From NCBI RefSeq assembly GCF_001695855.1, contig NZ_MBSS01000012.1:62001-126000 (forward strand): a DNA stretch of 64,000 bases, given 5' to 3'. This document shows, piece by piece, positions 45,029-54,691 of this stretch. The notes beneath the pieces are model-generated. The model had not been told where the DNA came from and searched no databases. It worked only from the letters and a program-made list of their open reading frames with translations. The DNA comes from Ensifer sp. LC163. GTDB taxonomy: Bacteria; Pseudomonadota; Alphaproteobacteria; Rhizobiales; Rhizobiaceae. How positions within the stretch are numbered: position 1 is the stretch's first letter; each line of letters begins with the position of its first letter. The translations under genes and the position numbers were made by a program.

Positions 45029-46777
45029 TCATTCCTCCTGATGCTGGCCCCGCACGCCTGCCGCGGCGGTCGCCTCCTGTGGGAAATTCTTCGGATCAAA
45101 TGCCTGGAAAGCGCGAAAAGCGTCGTCGAGATCAGCGAACACAAATGCCTCGCCGATCTGTTGCAACACGCCGGCTCGTTCCAGCAATTCCTTGACTTCG
45201 GCGTGGAGTTCTGCGAGCGCCAGCGTCGTGCCGCGTTTAGCGAGATCATCGCGAACCCCGGCCAGCATCACGGCGGCAGTGCTATCGATCTGAACGATTG
45301 CGCTGGCGTCGAGGACAAGCCAACGGGTGTCCGCAGGCAGTTCCTCAAAAATTGTCCGGATGCGTGATTGCACGTAGTCGGCATTGAAAAAGAGAAGGCT
45401 GCCTTGGATAAGGCAGACCGCGAAGCCCGGCACGGGGCGCGCGTCGGGCGTGCGATGAAGCTTGTAGAATCCATCGCGCCCGGCAAGCCGGCCAAGCAGC
45501 GCATCGCGCGGAAACATCATCTTCAGCAGGAGGTAGATGAGGGTCGCGGCGATCGCGATGACAACCCCGTTCAGAACGCCGAGGCTGATTGCACCCCACA
45601 TGGTGACAAGTGCGAATGCGAATTCCACACGACTTACGCGCCAGATTTGTCGAAGTTCTCCGACATCGATGAGACTGATGGCCGCTGCCGCCAGAATTGC
45701 GCCGAGGGTTGGCGTTGGCAATATGTTCAGAGCGCCGCCCAGATAAAGCAGGGTGATCACGAGTGCGGCGGCCGACACCAGGCCGGCCAGTTGTGACTTG
45801 CCGCCCGCCGACAAATTGATGGCGGTCCTGGAGTCGGACATGCTGACCGGGAATGCGCCGAACGCTCCCGCCGCTACGTTGGCAGCACCGATGCCCACAA
45901 GTTCCTGGTCTGCGTCCACGTGTTCGCCGGTTCGTGTTGCAAAGCTGCGCGCCGCCACGATGCCTGATCCGAAACTGACAAGGAAAATCGCCCCGGCACC
46001 GAGCAGCACCTTGTCCAAGGGAAAGGCCCAAATCGGAGGTAGTGAAAGGCTGGGGATGGAAGAGGGTATATCGCCGACCACCGCAACCCCCATCCCCTTG
46101 AGGTCGAGCACAGCCGACAATGCCACCGAAATGACAATTGCGATGACAGGACCGGGGACAGGAAGTCGTAGCGCCGTCGCAATCTGCAAAAGCACGAACA
46201 TCGAGCCTGCGAGTATCAGTGACGGCCAATGGATGTCGCCGCTCTTTTGCAGAAGCTCGAAGAGCGGCGCGAAAAGCCCGTCAGCCTCGATGGAGAGGCC
46301 GGTAAAGCGGCCGATCTGACCCACAAGTATAGAAAGGGAAATCCCGGCGAAGAAGCCGACCAGAATGGGTCGGGAAAGAAATGTCGCCAGCACGCCGAGA
46401 TGCAAGAGACGCGCGGCAATACAAAATCCGCCAACGGCCAAGGCCAACACGGCCGCGATGGCGACACGGTCGTGCGAGGCAGCCGCCGGCATTGCCGCAA
46501 TGATCGACGCAATCGCCGCCGCGAGCACCGTCATGCTGGCAGCATCCGGTCCGACGATCATTCGATGCGACGGACCAAAGACAGCATAAGCGGCCGGGGC
46601 CGCAATACTGGCATAAAGCCCAACCTCGGGAGGAAGACCGGCAATCGCCGGATACGCAATGGCACTTGGCAGCCCGACCGCCGCTATCGCCAACCCTGCC
46701 GAGATATCGTTAGGAAGCCACGCGGCGCGAAAACCACCAAAACCGGAGAAGACCGGCAGGTGAAAGCGATCACTCAT
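45029..46777 (-). CDS. SulP-family anion transporter with STAS domain
   Basis: A 582-residue inner-membrane transporter (sulfate, bicarbonate or dicarboxylate). The N-terminal signature is AGLAIAAVGLPSAIAYPAIA followed by LPPEVGLYASI; about 11-14 membrane helices follow to near residue 420. The C-terminal STAS domain (LVLDASAIVQIDSTAAVML) is the regulatory module. It is in operon with ppk2. The actual anion cannot be told from sequence. Confidence 0.92.
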   Translation of the reverse strand: MSDRFHLPVFSGFGGFRAAWLPNDISAGLAIAAVGLPSAIAYPAIAGLPPEVGLYASIAAPAAYAVFGPSHRMIVGPDAASMTVLAAAIASIIAAMPAAASHDRVAIAAVLALAVGGFCIAARLLHLGVLATFLSRPILVGFFAGISLSILVGQIGRFTGLSIEADGLFAPLFELLQKSGDIHWPSLILAGSMFVLLQIATALRLPVPGPVIAIVISVALSAVLDLKGMGVAVVGDIPSSIPSLSLPPIWAFPLDKVLLGAGAIFLVSFGSGIVAARSFATRTGEHVDADQELVGIGAANVAAGAFGAFPVSMSDSRTAINLSAGGKSQLAGLVSAAALVITLLYLGGALNILPTPTLGAILAAAAISLIDVGELRQIWRVSRVEFAFALVTMWGAISLGVLNGVVIAIAATLIYLLLKMMFPRDALLGRLAGRDGFYKLHRTPDARPVPGFAVCLIQGSLLFFNADYVQSRIRTIFEELPADTRWLVLDASAIVQIDSTAAVMLAGVRDDLAKRGTTLALAELHAEVKELLERAGVLQQIGEAFVFADLDDAFRAFQAFDPKNFPQEATAAAGVRGQHQEE

Positions 46778-47037
46778 TGCGCACTCCCTAACCGGTCAAA
46801 CGACTTCTGTTCGGTCTTTTGCGCACTCCCCTCCACGCGCCCGTGCACGTTCCTGGCCAAGGAGGTCTCTCCGGTCGATGAAGTCGGCAACACTTTGGGA
46901 AGCGTCGTGTCGAACCTTCGCCAAGACCGAGGAGTTTCGCCAACCGGTCAAATATATCGCTCAAACAATAAAAGGGCTTGTAGCATCGTGTAGTATCGGG
47001 TGCTCCTGGCCGCATCCTTATCGCAACTTTCGCAGAC

Positions 47038-48802
47038 CTACTCTTCGGGTACTGCCAGCCCTGCCTGGCGTATGCCGTCTATAAATTTCGCCTGGTCGAT
47101 CGGGCGGGAAACGCGCATGGCAACTTCACGACGGATGTTGCGTACGAGTTCGGGCGCATTGGTGCGAAGCCATTGCAACTCCTGCGCAGCCTCCTCGGCC
47201 TGCCCGGAGCGGCCGAGGATCGCGAGCAGTATCAGATGGTAGATCGGATTCGTCTGCATATCGGCCAGCCGGGCCCACCGTTCCGCCGTCCGATAATCGC
47301 CCGAGATGTAGGAACAGATCGCCAGGGCCGTTTCGAAGTAGCCAAGCGGTCCGGGGTTCCGCTCGACAGCGCCGCTCACCAGCTCGCAGCCTTCCGGCCA
47401 TTGACCCGACAAGGCAAGTCGGAACCCATACTCCCCCGCGAGTTCGGTATCGTTCGGGTTGATCGCCATGGCGCGGGCGCCAACCTTCAACGCCGTATCG
47501 ATTTCCCCACGAAAGAAGAACCCGAGCATTTCCGCCTGGAGCGCCCGAACATTCTGCGGATCCAGTTCAACAGCACGCGCTGCGGTCTCGACGGCACGGT
47601 CCAGAGAGACCGGCGACGCTTCGTCGAAACGATAACGAAAGCGAAGCTCATCGATATAGGTCAGGGAAAGGAGCGCCCACGCGGTGGCGTAGTTCGGGAA
47701 TCTCGCGACTGCTTTCTGCAGGCAAGTCTGTACCGAGGCGTGCGTTTGGGGATCGAGGTCAGCCCGATAGCCATAGTAGGCAAGCGTGCATGCGTATGCC
47801 TCCCAATCCTGGGGCGCTGATTGCGTTAGGTTTGTGGCATCGGTCCGAAAAATGATCCCGTAAGGTTGAGCCAACGCCGTCGCAACCGCTCTCGCCACTT
47901 CCGCCTCAACTGTGAGGAGGTTGCGAACATCAAACACCTCGTCGTAGTTGCTCGCCCATATGATGGACTGATCCGATCTTTGGACCAGGCGGACGCTCAG
48001 TCTCAATTTGGTGCTGTCGACGCGGACAGTTCCTTGCAACGCATAGAGCGGCGGTTTGGAGCCAAATGCCTTCGCAGTTGGCAGGTCGGAGGCACGCCCC
48101 GCCACCACCGCTATCTCTTTAAATTTGACGATTTGGCTGATCACCTCATCCGTCAGCCCACGGGCGATTGTGGACGAAAGCTGACCATTCGACAGGTCCT
48201 CAAAGGGCTCTACCAATATTCGCGGAATATCCGGCTGGGCTTCGTTCTGCTTGGTAAGCGCATTTCCCTGTCCCGCAGGCAACTCGGTCAGTTGGGGCAA
48301 TATGGTTACGATGAAGACGATCGACGCCGATGCGGCGACGCCGAGCGCCAGCCACGCCGCAGCGGTCGTTGCGCGTCATCAATCTCGTTATGGCCATTCG
48401 CCTCGGCCGGCATACGGCGCGTAAATGTCGGAACATATCCGCCTTTCGGCATCGCTATGATGATCGGATCCTCACGCCCAGCGACCAAGTAGTAGCGTTC
48501 GAGGGCGCGGCGCACCCGCCCGGCCTCAATGCGCACGGCCGGATCGGCTTGGGCGTCGAAGGACGTTTCTCTGCCAAGGACGTTTCTCTGCCGAAGACTT
48601 CCGTCGCGATCGTGTATGCCTTTATTCGCCCGGACCTGCCTGCGATCGCTTCCTCTATGACATAGCCTAGAAACTTGCGCGCACGTTCAGGCGTGTCAAA
48701 CTCGGGACTGGACCGGATCCGGTCGAGTTGCGCGCGTATCTCGTGTTCGCTTGGGAGCGTTGTCGGTTCGTCAACGGCACTCGCTCTTATGGCAAGAGTC
48801 AT
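47038..48802 (-). pseudogene. Broken wHTH-TM-TPR regulator (adenylate-cyclase-like family)
   Basis: Three frames of one ancestral gene. The first (from 48802) encodes a DNA-binding-type N-terminus (HEIRAQLDRIRSSPEFDTPE, FLGYVIEEAIAGR, YTIATEVFGRETS). The second continues with RIEAGRVRRALERYYLVAGR and PKGGYVPTF. The third (47038 to about 48375) encodes a membrane helix (WLALGVAASASIVFIVTIL), the domain PRILVEPFEDLS and TPR repeats. A 17-bp tandem duplication at 48559-48592 separates frames one and two, and a further shift in the linker (48379-48440) separates two and three. Many rhizobia carry intact paralogues with this architecture. The third part could still be made from a TTG at 48300. Confidence 0.85.
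48559..48592. repeat. 17-bp perfect tandem duplication (two copies)
   Basis: AAGGACGTTTCTCTGCC occurs twice in a row at 48559-48575 and 48576-48592. Removing one copy restores the reading frame of the N-terminal domain (VFGRETSFDAQADPAVRIEAG). Confidence 0.97.
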
Positions 48803-48940
48803 GTCCTCCCCCTATGTCCCGATGGGCGCGCAAACGCCAGGGGTCACGTATGCTCCCGTAAATTACGTGCCCCATCGCAAGATAACACAATATAAGAATG
48901 CACGTATATATCGTGTCGCCGCTTCGGCCGGAGGACCGAG

Positions 48941-49201
48941 ATGGACAAGAATTTCCGCGAAACAGAGGAGAGGCAGGGCCTGGTGGCGGCAACACGCCGC
49001 TTTCCGATGCAGTCGCTGGAAATCAGAAGACGGGTACTTAGAGACGAGAATTTCAGGGGAATCTGTGCAGACCTCGCTGCCGCTGAAAGCGCCTTGGCTT
49101 CCGTGGACAGCTTCCCGGCCCATCTGCGTGACGAGCGTCGGGCCGAGTTTGAAGGCATGATCGAAAGCTTGGCGTTGGAGATCGCGCAAAGCTTGAAATA
49201 G
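48941..49201 (+). CDS. Small hypothetical protein, 86 residues
   Basis: It begins MDKNFRETEERQGLVAATRR after a good GGAGGACCGAG ribosome-binding site and ends in a helical, acidic segment (ERRAEFEGMIESLALEIAQS). It has no signal peptide or membrane helix. It is divergent from the broken regulator and upstream of the universal stress protein on the same strand. I do not recognise a family. Confidence 0.65.
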   Translation: MDKNFRETEERQGLVAATRRFPMQSLEIRRRVLRDENFRGICADLAAAESALASVDSFPAHLRDERRAEFEGMIESLALEIAQSLK

Positions 49202-49686
49202 CCGAAAGCTGTCAAACGGACCAGCCGAGATGAAGGTGAGGACCGCAAATGATCGGCAGGAACGGCATTTGCGCCGATGCAGGTCCATACTGGACGCTGC
49301 CGCTGCCCATCAACAAGCTTGAGCTTCACCCCGCTCTGCGTCAGGAAATCGAAGGGCGCAAGGATCGCCGTGCATTCGAGGCCTACCTGCTGATGATCTT
49401 CGACGAGACGTCGGCTCCGCCCTCGGGGATTTTGGAAATTGCTCTGAATCGGCGGGCAAAATGCGCTTGCGCCATATACGAAGCCAAACGCGTGAGCCGC
49501 CCGCTTTCACGCCGTTTTTCGAATGCAGCCACGAAACCATTGTGGATCAAGGCAAGAACCGCTCAGCATGCGGCGAACATTTTCTACCGGGCGATTGTCG
49601 ACCAGCGACACGATATTCGATCGCCAGCCTTCGACACCGATAGCCCTGGTGGCGCTGCCGCTGCGAGACCACATGAAAGGGTGAAT
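49202..49686 (+). other. Open but unassigned segment before the universal stress protein
   Basis: An open frame from an ATG at 49249 (MIGRNGICADAGPYWTLPLP) runs in frame without a stop into the stress-protein gene, 146 codons upstream of the stress protein's likely start. A GAGGACC precedes that ATG. The segment to about 49460 looks protein-like (ALRQEIEGRKDRRAFEAYLL); the rest does not. It may be a separate small gene whose stop was lost or simply open high-GC sequence. Confidence 0.4.
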
Positions 49687-50529
49687 ATGTCGCTTAAAAC
49701 GATTCTCGTCTTCGTTGACTTTTCGCCATCAGGCGAAGCGCGCACGCGTTACGCAGTAAACTTGTGCCTTCGACACGGCGCTCATCTGATCGGGGTGTAT
49801 GTCGCACCGGCTGGATGGCGAGGGGACCGGGCAGGATCTTATGTCCGGGGGCAAGATGCCATCCGACAACTGATCAATCAGCATAAGGCCGAGGAGGCGA
49901 TTGCGTCTGATGCAGCACTGGAGTGTTTCAAGGCGGTAACCAGGCGCGAGGACATCAACTTCGACTTCCGAATTATTCGAGAGAGCGACGCGAACGAGCA
50001 CGCAAAGCTGCATTCGTTGCACGCCGATCTCATCATCGTGGGCTTCCCGGGACCCGGAGGCCTGCCTGGCAACTGGTCACCGGAAGATATGCTCCTGGCG
50101 ACAGGAGTGCCGTTGCTCATCGTCCCCGATACATGGAATCCAGATTCGATCGCGGAGCGCATACTTCTTGGCTGGAACGCCAGTCGCGAAGCACGCCGGG
50201 CGATAACGGATTCGCTTCCACTGTTGGCCACGGCACAATCGGTTTCTGTCGTCGTGGTGGATTCCGAGAATAACCCGCGTCACGGTGAAGAGCCTGGCGC
50301 TGATGTCGCGCTATATCTCAGCAGGCATGGCGCAAAGGTTACCGTGGAACACGCACGATCGGCAGGACATTCAACTGCCGAGGTGCTTCAGATGGCAGCG
50401 AAGCGAAATAACAGCGATTTGCTCGTCGTCGGCGCGTACAGCCATTCCCGTTCCAGACAGGCGATCTTTGGTGGGGTGACGCGCGCCCTGCTCGCAAATG
50501 TCACAATTCCCCTGCTCATTGCCCACTGA
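49687..50529 (+). CDS. Universal stress protein, tandem UspA domains
   Basis: A 280-residue cytoplasmic protein. Domain 1 starts MSLKTILVFVDFSPSGEART; domain 2 starts near RILLGWNASREARRAITDSL and ends SDLLVVGAYSHSRSRQAIFG followed by TRALLANVTIPLLIAH, with the G-2x-G-9x-G(S/T)-like ATP loop partly preserved. A GAAAGGGTG Shine-Dalgarno supports this ATG. Such proteins typically support survival under starvation, oxygen limitation or oxidative stress, in keeping with the ppk2 neighbour. Confidence 0.9.
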   Translation: MSLKTILVFVDFSPSGEARTRYAVNLCLRHGAHLIGVYVAPAGWRGDRAGSYVRGQDAIRQLINQHKAEEAIASDAALECFKAVTRREDINFDFRIIRESDANEHAKLHSLHADLIIVGFPGPGGLPGNWSPEDMLLATGVPLLIVPDTWNPDSIAERILLGWNASREARRAITDSLPLLATAQSVSVVVVDSENNPRHGEEPGADVALYLSRHGAKVTVEHARSAGHSTAEVLQMAAKRNNSDLLVVGAYSHSRSRQAIFGGVTRALLANVTIPLLIAH

Positions 50530-50623
50530 AATCGTCTTCGACCGGGCGATATCATCTTCGCTGTCTTGGCGAAGGGGCGCCTTGCTTCGAATGCGGTCAA
50601 TGTGGCCACCGTGCAACCTTGCG

Positions 50624-50655
50624 CAGGAGCCAGGCGCGACCTCGCCTGGCTCCTG
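50624..50655. terminator. 13-bp perfect hairpin between convergent usp and metY
   Basis: CAGGAGCCAGGCG (50624-50636) pairs exactly with CGCCTGGCTCCTG (50643-50655) around a 6-nt loop. There is no strong T run on either side, but its position between convergent genes suggests a bidirectional transcript end. A second GC-rich inverted repeat with long spacing (CCGCCGCC/GGCGGCGG type, 50688-50735) lies nearer metY. Confidence 0.55.
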
Positions 50656-50743
50656 TCATGGCCGCAATACATTTATGCAAAGTCGACCGCCGCCTCCGGG
50701 CCTATCGTTCTCAGACGTCCGGCGGCGGCCTTTATGAAACGCA

Positions 50744-52027
50744 TCAGATCTTTGCGAGCGACTGCTCGAGATCGGCGATAATATCGGAAACGTCCTCGAT
50801 GCCGACAGACAGGCGCACGACGTCGGGGCCTGCTCCCGCGGCAACTTGTTGCTCCGGCGTCAACTGGCGATGGGTGGTCGAGGCCGGATGGATGACGAGC
50901 GAACGGGTGTCGCCGATATTGGCGAGGTGGGAGAACATCTCGAGTCCTTCGACGAAACGCTTTCCTGCCTCGTAACCGTCCTTGAGACCGAAGGTGAAGA
51001 CGGCGCCGGCACCCTTCGGGGCATAGCGTTTTTGCAGCCCATTGTTCGGATCGTCCTCAAGCCCGGCATAGTTGACCCAAGACACCTTGTCGTGGCCCTT
51101 CAGCCACTTGGCGACGGCAAGCGCATTGTCGCAATGGCGCTGCATGCGCAGCGGCAGCGTCTCGACGCCGGTCAGGATCATGAAGGCGTTGAAAGGCGAA
51201 ATCGCCGGTCCGAAATCGCGAAGACCCAGGACGCGAGCAGCAATCACAAAGGCGAAATTGCCGAACACCTGATGCAGCACGACACCGGCATATTCCGGAC
51301 GCGGCTCAGACAGCATCGGATACTTGCCTGACTTCGACCAGTCGAAGGTACCGCCGTCGACAATAACGCCGCCCATCGAATTGCCGTGGCCGCCGATGAA
51401 TTTGGTGAGCGAATGCACGACGATATCGGCACCGTGCTCCAGCGGACGCAGCAGGTAGGGTGTCGCCATCGTGTTGTCGACGATCAGCGGCAGACCATGC
51501 TTGCGTGCGACCTCGGCAATTGCGGCGATATCAACGAACGTGCCGCCCGGGTTGGCCAGGCTTTCGATGAAGATCGCCTTGGTGCGCGCGTCGATCTTGG
51601 CCTCAAAGCTCGAAGGATCGCCCGGATCCGCCCAGCGAACCTGCCAATCGAAGGACTTGAAGGCATGGCCGAACTGGTTGACCGAACCGCCGTAAAGCCG
51701 GTTGGCGGCGACGAAGTTGTCGCCCGGGCTCATGATCGTGTGGAAGACGAGAAGCTGGGCCGCATGCCCGGAAGCAACCGCAAGTGCAGCCGTGCCGCCT
51801 TCCAGTGCTGCGAGGCGCTCTTCCAGCACCGCCTGTGTCGGGTTCATGATGCGGGTGTAGATATTACCGAACTGCTGCAGGCCGAAGAGTGCTGCCGCAT
51901 GGTCGGTATCGTTGAAGACGAAGCTGGTCGTCTGGTAGATCGGCGTCGCCCGGGCGCCCGTCGTCGGATCTGGTTGCGCTCCGGCGTGGATTGCGAGCGT
52001 GCTGAAACCAGGATTGTCTTTCGTCAT
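50744..52027 (-). CDS. metY: O-acetylhomoserine sulfhydrylase (aminocarboxypropyltransferase)
   Basis: A 427-residue PLP enzyme of the Cys/Met metabolism family that makes homocysteine (or methionine) from O-acetylhomoserine and sulfide (or methanethiol). The PLP lysine is Lys209 in [16 protein letters not shown], and [17 protein letters not shown] and ESLANPGG are family signatures of the longer MetY type. A GGGAGGGAT Shine-Dalgarno precedes the ATG. The leader (52028-52242) has a GC-rich hairpin but no SAM-II aptamer signature that I can recognise. Confidence 0.94.
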   Translation of the reverse strand: MTKDNPGFSTLAIHAGAQPDPTTGARATPIYQTTSFVFNDTDHAAALFGLQQFGNIYTRIMNPTQAVLEERLAALEGGTAALAVASGHAAQLLVFHTIMSPGDNFVAANRLYGGSVNQFGHAFKSFDWQVRWADPGDPSSFEAKIDARTKAIFIESLANPGGTFVDIAAIAEVARKHGLPLIVDNTMATPYLLRPLEHGADIVVHSLTKFIGGHGNSMGGVIVDGGTFDWSKSGKYPMLSEPRPEYAGVVLHQVFGNFAFVIAARVLGLRDFGPAISPFNAFMILTGVETLPLRMQRHCDNALAVAKWLKGHDKVSWVNYAGLEDDPNNGLQKRYAPKGAGAVFTFGLKDGYEAGKRFVEGLEMFSHLANIGDTRSLVIHPASTTHRQLTPEQQVAAGAGPDVVRLSVGIEDVSDIIADLEQSLAKI

Positions 52028-52242
52028 TCATCCCTCCCTTGACCAGAGCGCCGCACCTCCCGTGGAGGCGCCAAGGGCACCCTATCGCTTTGATTCCAGG
52101 CATCTTGCGCGTCGAAGGTCAGCTTCGATTTCGGCCTCATGCGCTGGAGCGGCGGCACTATTCCAGAGCCGCCACGCATGGTCAAAGAAAGATTTTTTCA
52201 AAACTGACGGTTGAGCGGAACATCGCTCGCCCTGATACTGTC

Positions 52243-52689
52243 TCAACCGATCAGGCGTGGATATTCCATCGCCGGACAGCGATCCATGACGACCTTGATG
52301 CCGGCTGCCTCCGCCTTGGCGGCGGCCGCGTCATGCCTTACCGAAAGCTGACCCCAGATCACTTTCGGCAAGGCCTCGAGTGCCAGGATCTCGTCGACGA
52401 GCGCCGGCAGCGCAGCGGCCGCGCGAAAGACGTCGACCATGTCGATCGGCTCCTTGATGTCGGCGAGCCGGCCCACGACAGGCTGATCGAGGATCGTCTT
52501 GCCGACATGACCCGGATTGATGGGGATGACGCGGTAGCCCTTGCGCAGAAGGAAGGCCATGACCCGATGGCTTGGCCGCTCTGCGTTCGGCGATGCGCCG
52601 ACGAGGGCGATCGTCTTTGTCGAACGCAGGATGTCCGCAAGATAATAATCCGGGTAGGCGTCGTGGTTCATGGTCTGATCCGAACTCAT
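52243..52689 (-). CDS. CoA-binding domain protein (YccU-like)
   Basis: A 148-residue Rossmann-fold protein. TIALVGASPNAERPSHRVMA is the nucleotide/CoA-binding loop, followed by YRVIPINPG, VDVFR and the C-terminal VMDRCPAMEYPRL. The size matches the stand-alone CoA-binding family (PF13380). An alternative start at MNHDAYPD (52671) is possible. It lies upstream of metY on the same strand with 215 bp between. Confidence 0.88.
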   Translation of the reverse strand: MSSDQTMNHDAYPDYYLADILRSTKTIALVGASPNAERPSHRVMAFLLRKGYRVIPINPGHVGKTILDQPVVGRLADIKEPIDMVDVFRAAAALPALVDEILALEALPKVIWGQLSVRHDAAAAKAEAAGIKVVMDRCPAMEYPRLIG

Positions 52690-52858
52690 CTGTTAAACAC
52701 GCGTATAATTTGCGCGGCGGCCGCGTGTGTCAATCGAACGCCCGATCTCGGCAGCGACCCTGCATGGGGCATCATCCGGCCAGTTTCCGGTTGCATTTCC
52801 CGTACAGTGGCGCGACAACGCTGGCAACGGCCGCCCCATCGTCCACCGAGGTTTCATC

Positions 52859-53695
52859 TTGCCCCTTGATGTCATTGCGCTCGTCCTTTTCGGGGCGCTG
52901 TTGCACGCGACCTGGAATGCCCTGGTCAAGGCGGGTTCGGAGAAATCGCTCGATGCGGCAATGATTGCGCTCGGCGCGGCCGCCGTTGCCATACCCTTCC
53001 TGCCGTTCCTGCCATTGCCGCAGCCGGAAGCCTGGCCGTTCATTCTGGTTTCGGCACTTTTCCAGTTCGCCTATTTCCAGTTGGTCGCGGCCTCCTACCG
53101 TGCCGGCGATATCGGCCTCGTCTATCCCCTGATGCGCGGCGTCGCTCCACTGATCGTCGCATCCACCAGCAGCGTCATCATCGGCGAACAGCTGACAACC
53201 GGTGCAATGGCGGGCGTGCTGACGATTAGCGTCGGCGTACTGACGCTCGCCTTCGAATCGCGAAAAGGCGGCAAACACGCGATCATCCTTGCGCTGCTCA
53301 ACGCCTGTGTGATCGCATGCTATACCTTTGTCGACGGCATCGGCGCCCGCGTTTCGGGCAATGCCATCTCCTACACCCTGTGGATGGCGCTTCTTCCGCC
53401 GGTGTTGCTGTTTGCCTGGGCCTTTGCCCGGCGGGGCATCAAACCGGTCGCCCGCCACGTCTACAAGCACTGGTGGCGCGGTCTCATCGGTGGCGCCGGC
53501 TCGATTGGCGCCTATGGCCTGGCGCTCTGGGCGATGACGAAGGCGCCGGTCGCGAGTGTTGCAGCGTTGCGCGAAACCTCGATCCTGTTTGCCGTCGTCA
53601 TCTCCGTGGTGTTTCTCAAGGAACGCGTCAGCGTCTGGCGCATTGCCGCCGCCGGCGTGATCGCCCTCGGCGCACTTCTCCTGAAACTGGCCTGA
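52859..53695 (+). CDS. EamA/DMT-superfamily transporter
   Basis: About 278 residues with ten predicted helices in two EamA repeats: VIALVLFGALLHATWNALVK at the start, and SVAALRETSILFAVVISVVF followed by FLKERVSVWRIAAAG at the end. The start is uncertain. A TTG at 52859 with GAGG 7 bp upstream gives a protein beginning at the first helix; the frame also runs from a GTG at 52727, but those 44 residues look non-coding. The substrate is unknown. Confidence 0.83.
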   Translation: MPLDVIALVLFGALLHATWNALVKAGSEKSLDAAMIALGAAAVAIPFLPFLPLPQPEAWPFILVSALFQFAYFQLVAASYRAGDIGLVYPLMRGVAPLIVASTSSVIIGEQLTTGAMAGVLTISVGVLTLAFESRKGGKHAIILALLNACVIACYTFVDGIGARVSGNAISYTLWMALLPPVLLFAWAFARRGIKPVARHVYKHWWRGLIGGAGSIGAYGLALWAMTKAPVASVAALRETSILFAVVISVVFLKERVSVWRIAAAGVIALGALLLKLA

Positions 53696-53698
53696 CCC

Positions 53699-54520
53699 CT
53701 ATTCCCTATCCCATTCCGGCATGCGCTTGCCGAGGAAGGCGCCGATGCCGTTTTCGGCGTCGCCCGCCATCATGTTTTCGACCATGACGCCGACCGCATA
53801 ATCGTAAGCCTCGGGAAGGCTCATTTCCGCCTGGCGATAAAAGGCTTCCTTGCCGATCTTCAGCGCCTGCGGCGATTTCGAAGCGATCACGGCCGCATAT
53901 TTGTCGACGACCTGGCGAAGATATTGCTGCGGCACGATGCGATTGACCAGGCCGAAATCCTTGGCGGTCGATGCATCGATGGTCTCGCCCGTCAAAAGCA
54001 TTTCCATCGCCTGCTTGCGGTGTGCTGCACGCGACAGCGCCACCATCGGCGTCGAGCAGAACAGGCCGATATTGACGCCCGGCGTGCAGAACGTGGAGCT
54101 GTCGGTGCAGATCGCCAGATCGCAGCTGGCGACAAGCTGGCAGCCGGCCGCCGTCGCAAGACCGTCGATCTCGGCGATGACCGCCTGCGGCAGTCGCGTG
54201 ATTTTCATCATCAGGTCCGCAGCAAGGCGGATCGTCGTTTCGAAGAACGCCCTGCCCCCATCGGCATCGGCCCGATGCGCCGTCATTTCCTTGAGGTCAT
54301 GGCCCGCAGAAAACAGCTTGCCGGATGCCGCCAGCACCACAACCCTGATATCCCTCGAATGGGCAACGGCGTCGAGCGCAGTGTGCAATGCCTCCATCAG
54401 CTCGATCGACAGCACGTTGGCCGGCGGATTGTTGAGCGTCAGCCGGAGCACCGGCCCCGAAAGCTCGCGCACAAGCAATCCACTCGGCTCCTCCTTCCGA
54501 AATGAAACAACGTCCGCCAT
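53699..54520 (-). CDS. Enoyl-CoA hydratase/isomerase family protein
   Basis: A 273-residue crotonase-fold protein. The oxyanion hole is visible in AASGKLFSAGHDLKEM and in DGLATAAGCQLVASCDLAIC. The second catalytic position normally held by Glu is replaced (STFCTPGVNIGLFCSTPMVA), as in ECHDC3-like members, so true hydratase activity is uncertain. It is convergent with the EamA gene (3 bp apart) and divergent from the thioesterase gene. Confidence 0.88.
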   Translation of the reverse strand: MADVVSFRKEEPSGLLVRELSGPVLRLTLNNPPANVLSIELMEALHTALDAVAHSRDIRVVVLAASGKLFSAGHDLKEMTAHRADADGGRAFFETTIRLAADLMMKITRLPQAVIAEIDGLATAAGCQLVASCDLAICTDSSTFCTPGVNIGLFCSTPMVALSRAAHRKQAMEMLLTGETIDASTAKDFGLVNRIVPQQYLRQVVDKYAAVIASKSPQALKIGKEAFYRQAEMSLPEAYDYAVGVMVENMMAGDAENGIGAFLGKRMPEWDRE

Positions 54521-54691
54521 GCTTTTCTCCTGCTGTCTTGTCTATCCCAGTAAATGGGCATCCGTGGTACGCCGCCTCTTGCGACCTTTCAAGTCGGCGG
54601 TGGGCGCAGCGACTAAGACCTTTTTCCGCCTTGCGCAAAGCACATGTCGACTTCACTAAGTGCCAAAGCTCGCGCAAAGGAAAACCGGCCG

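Noticed and set aside
52028-52242. SAM-II riboswitch upstream of metY
   Set aside because: Expected in some alphaproteobacterial met genes, but the conserved SAM-II blocks are not readable here. Only a GC-rich hairpin (GGCGCCTCC/GGAGGTGC) is seen near the ribosome-binding site.
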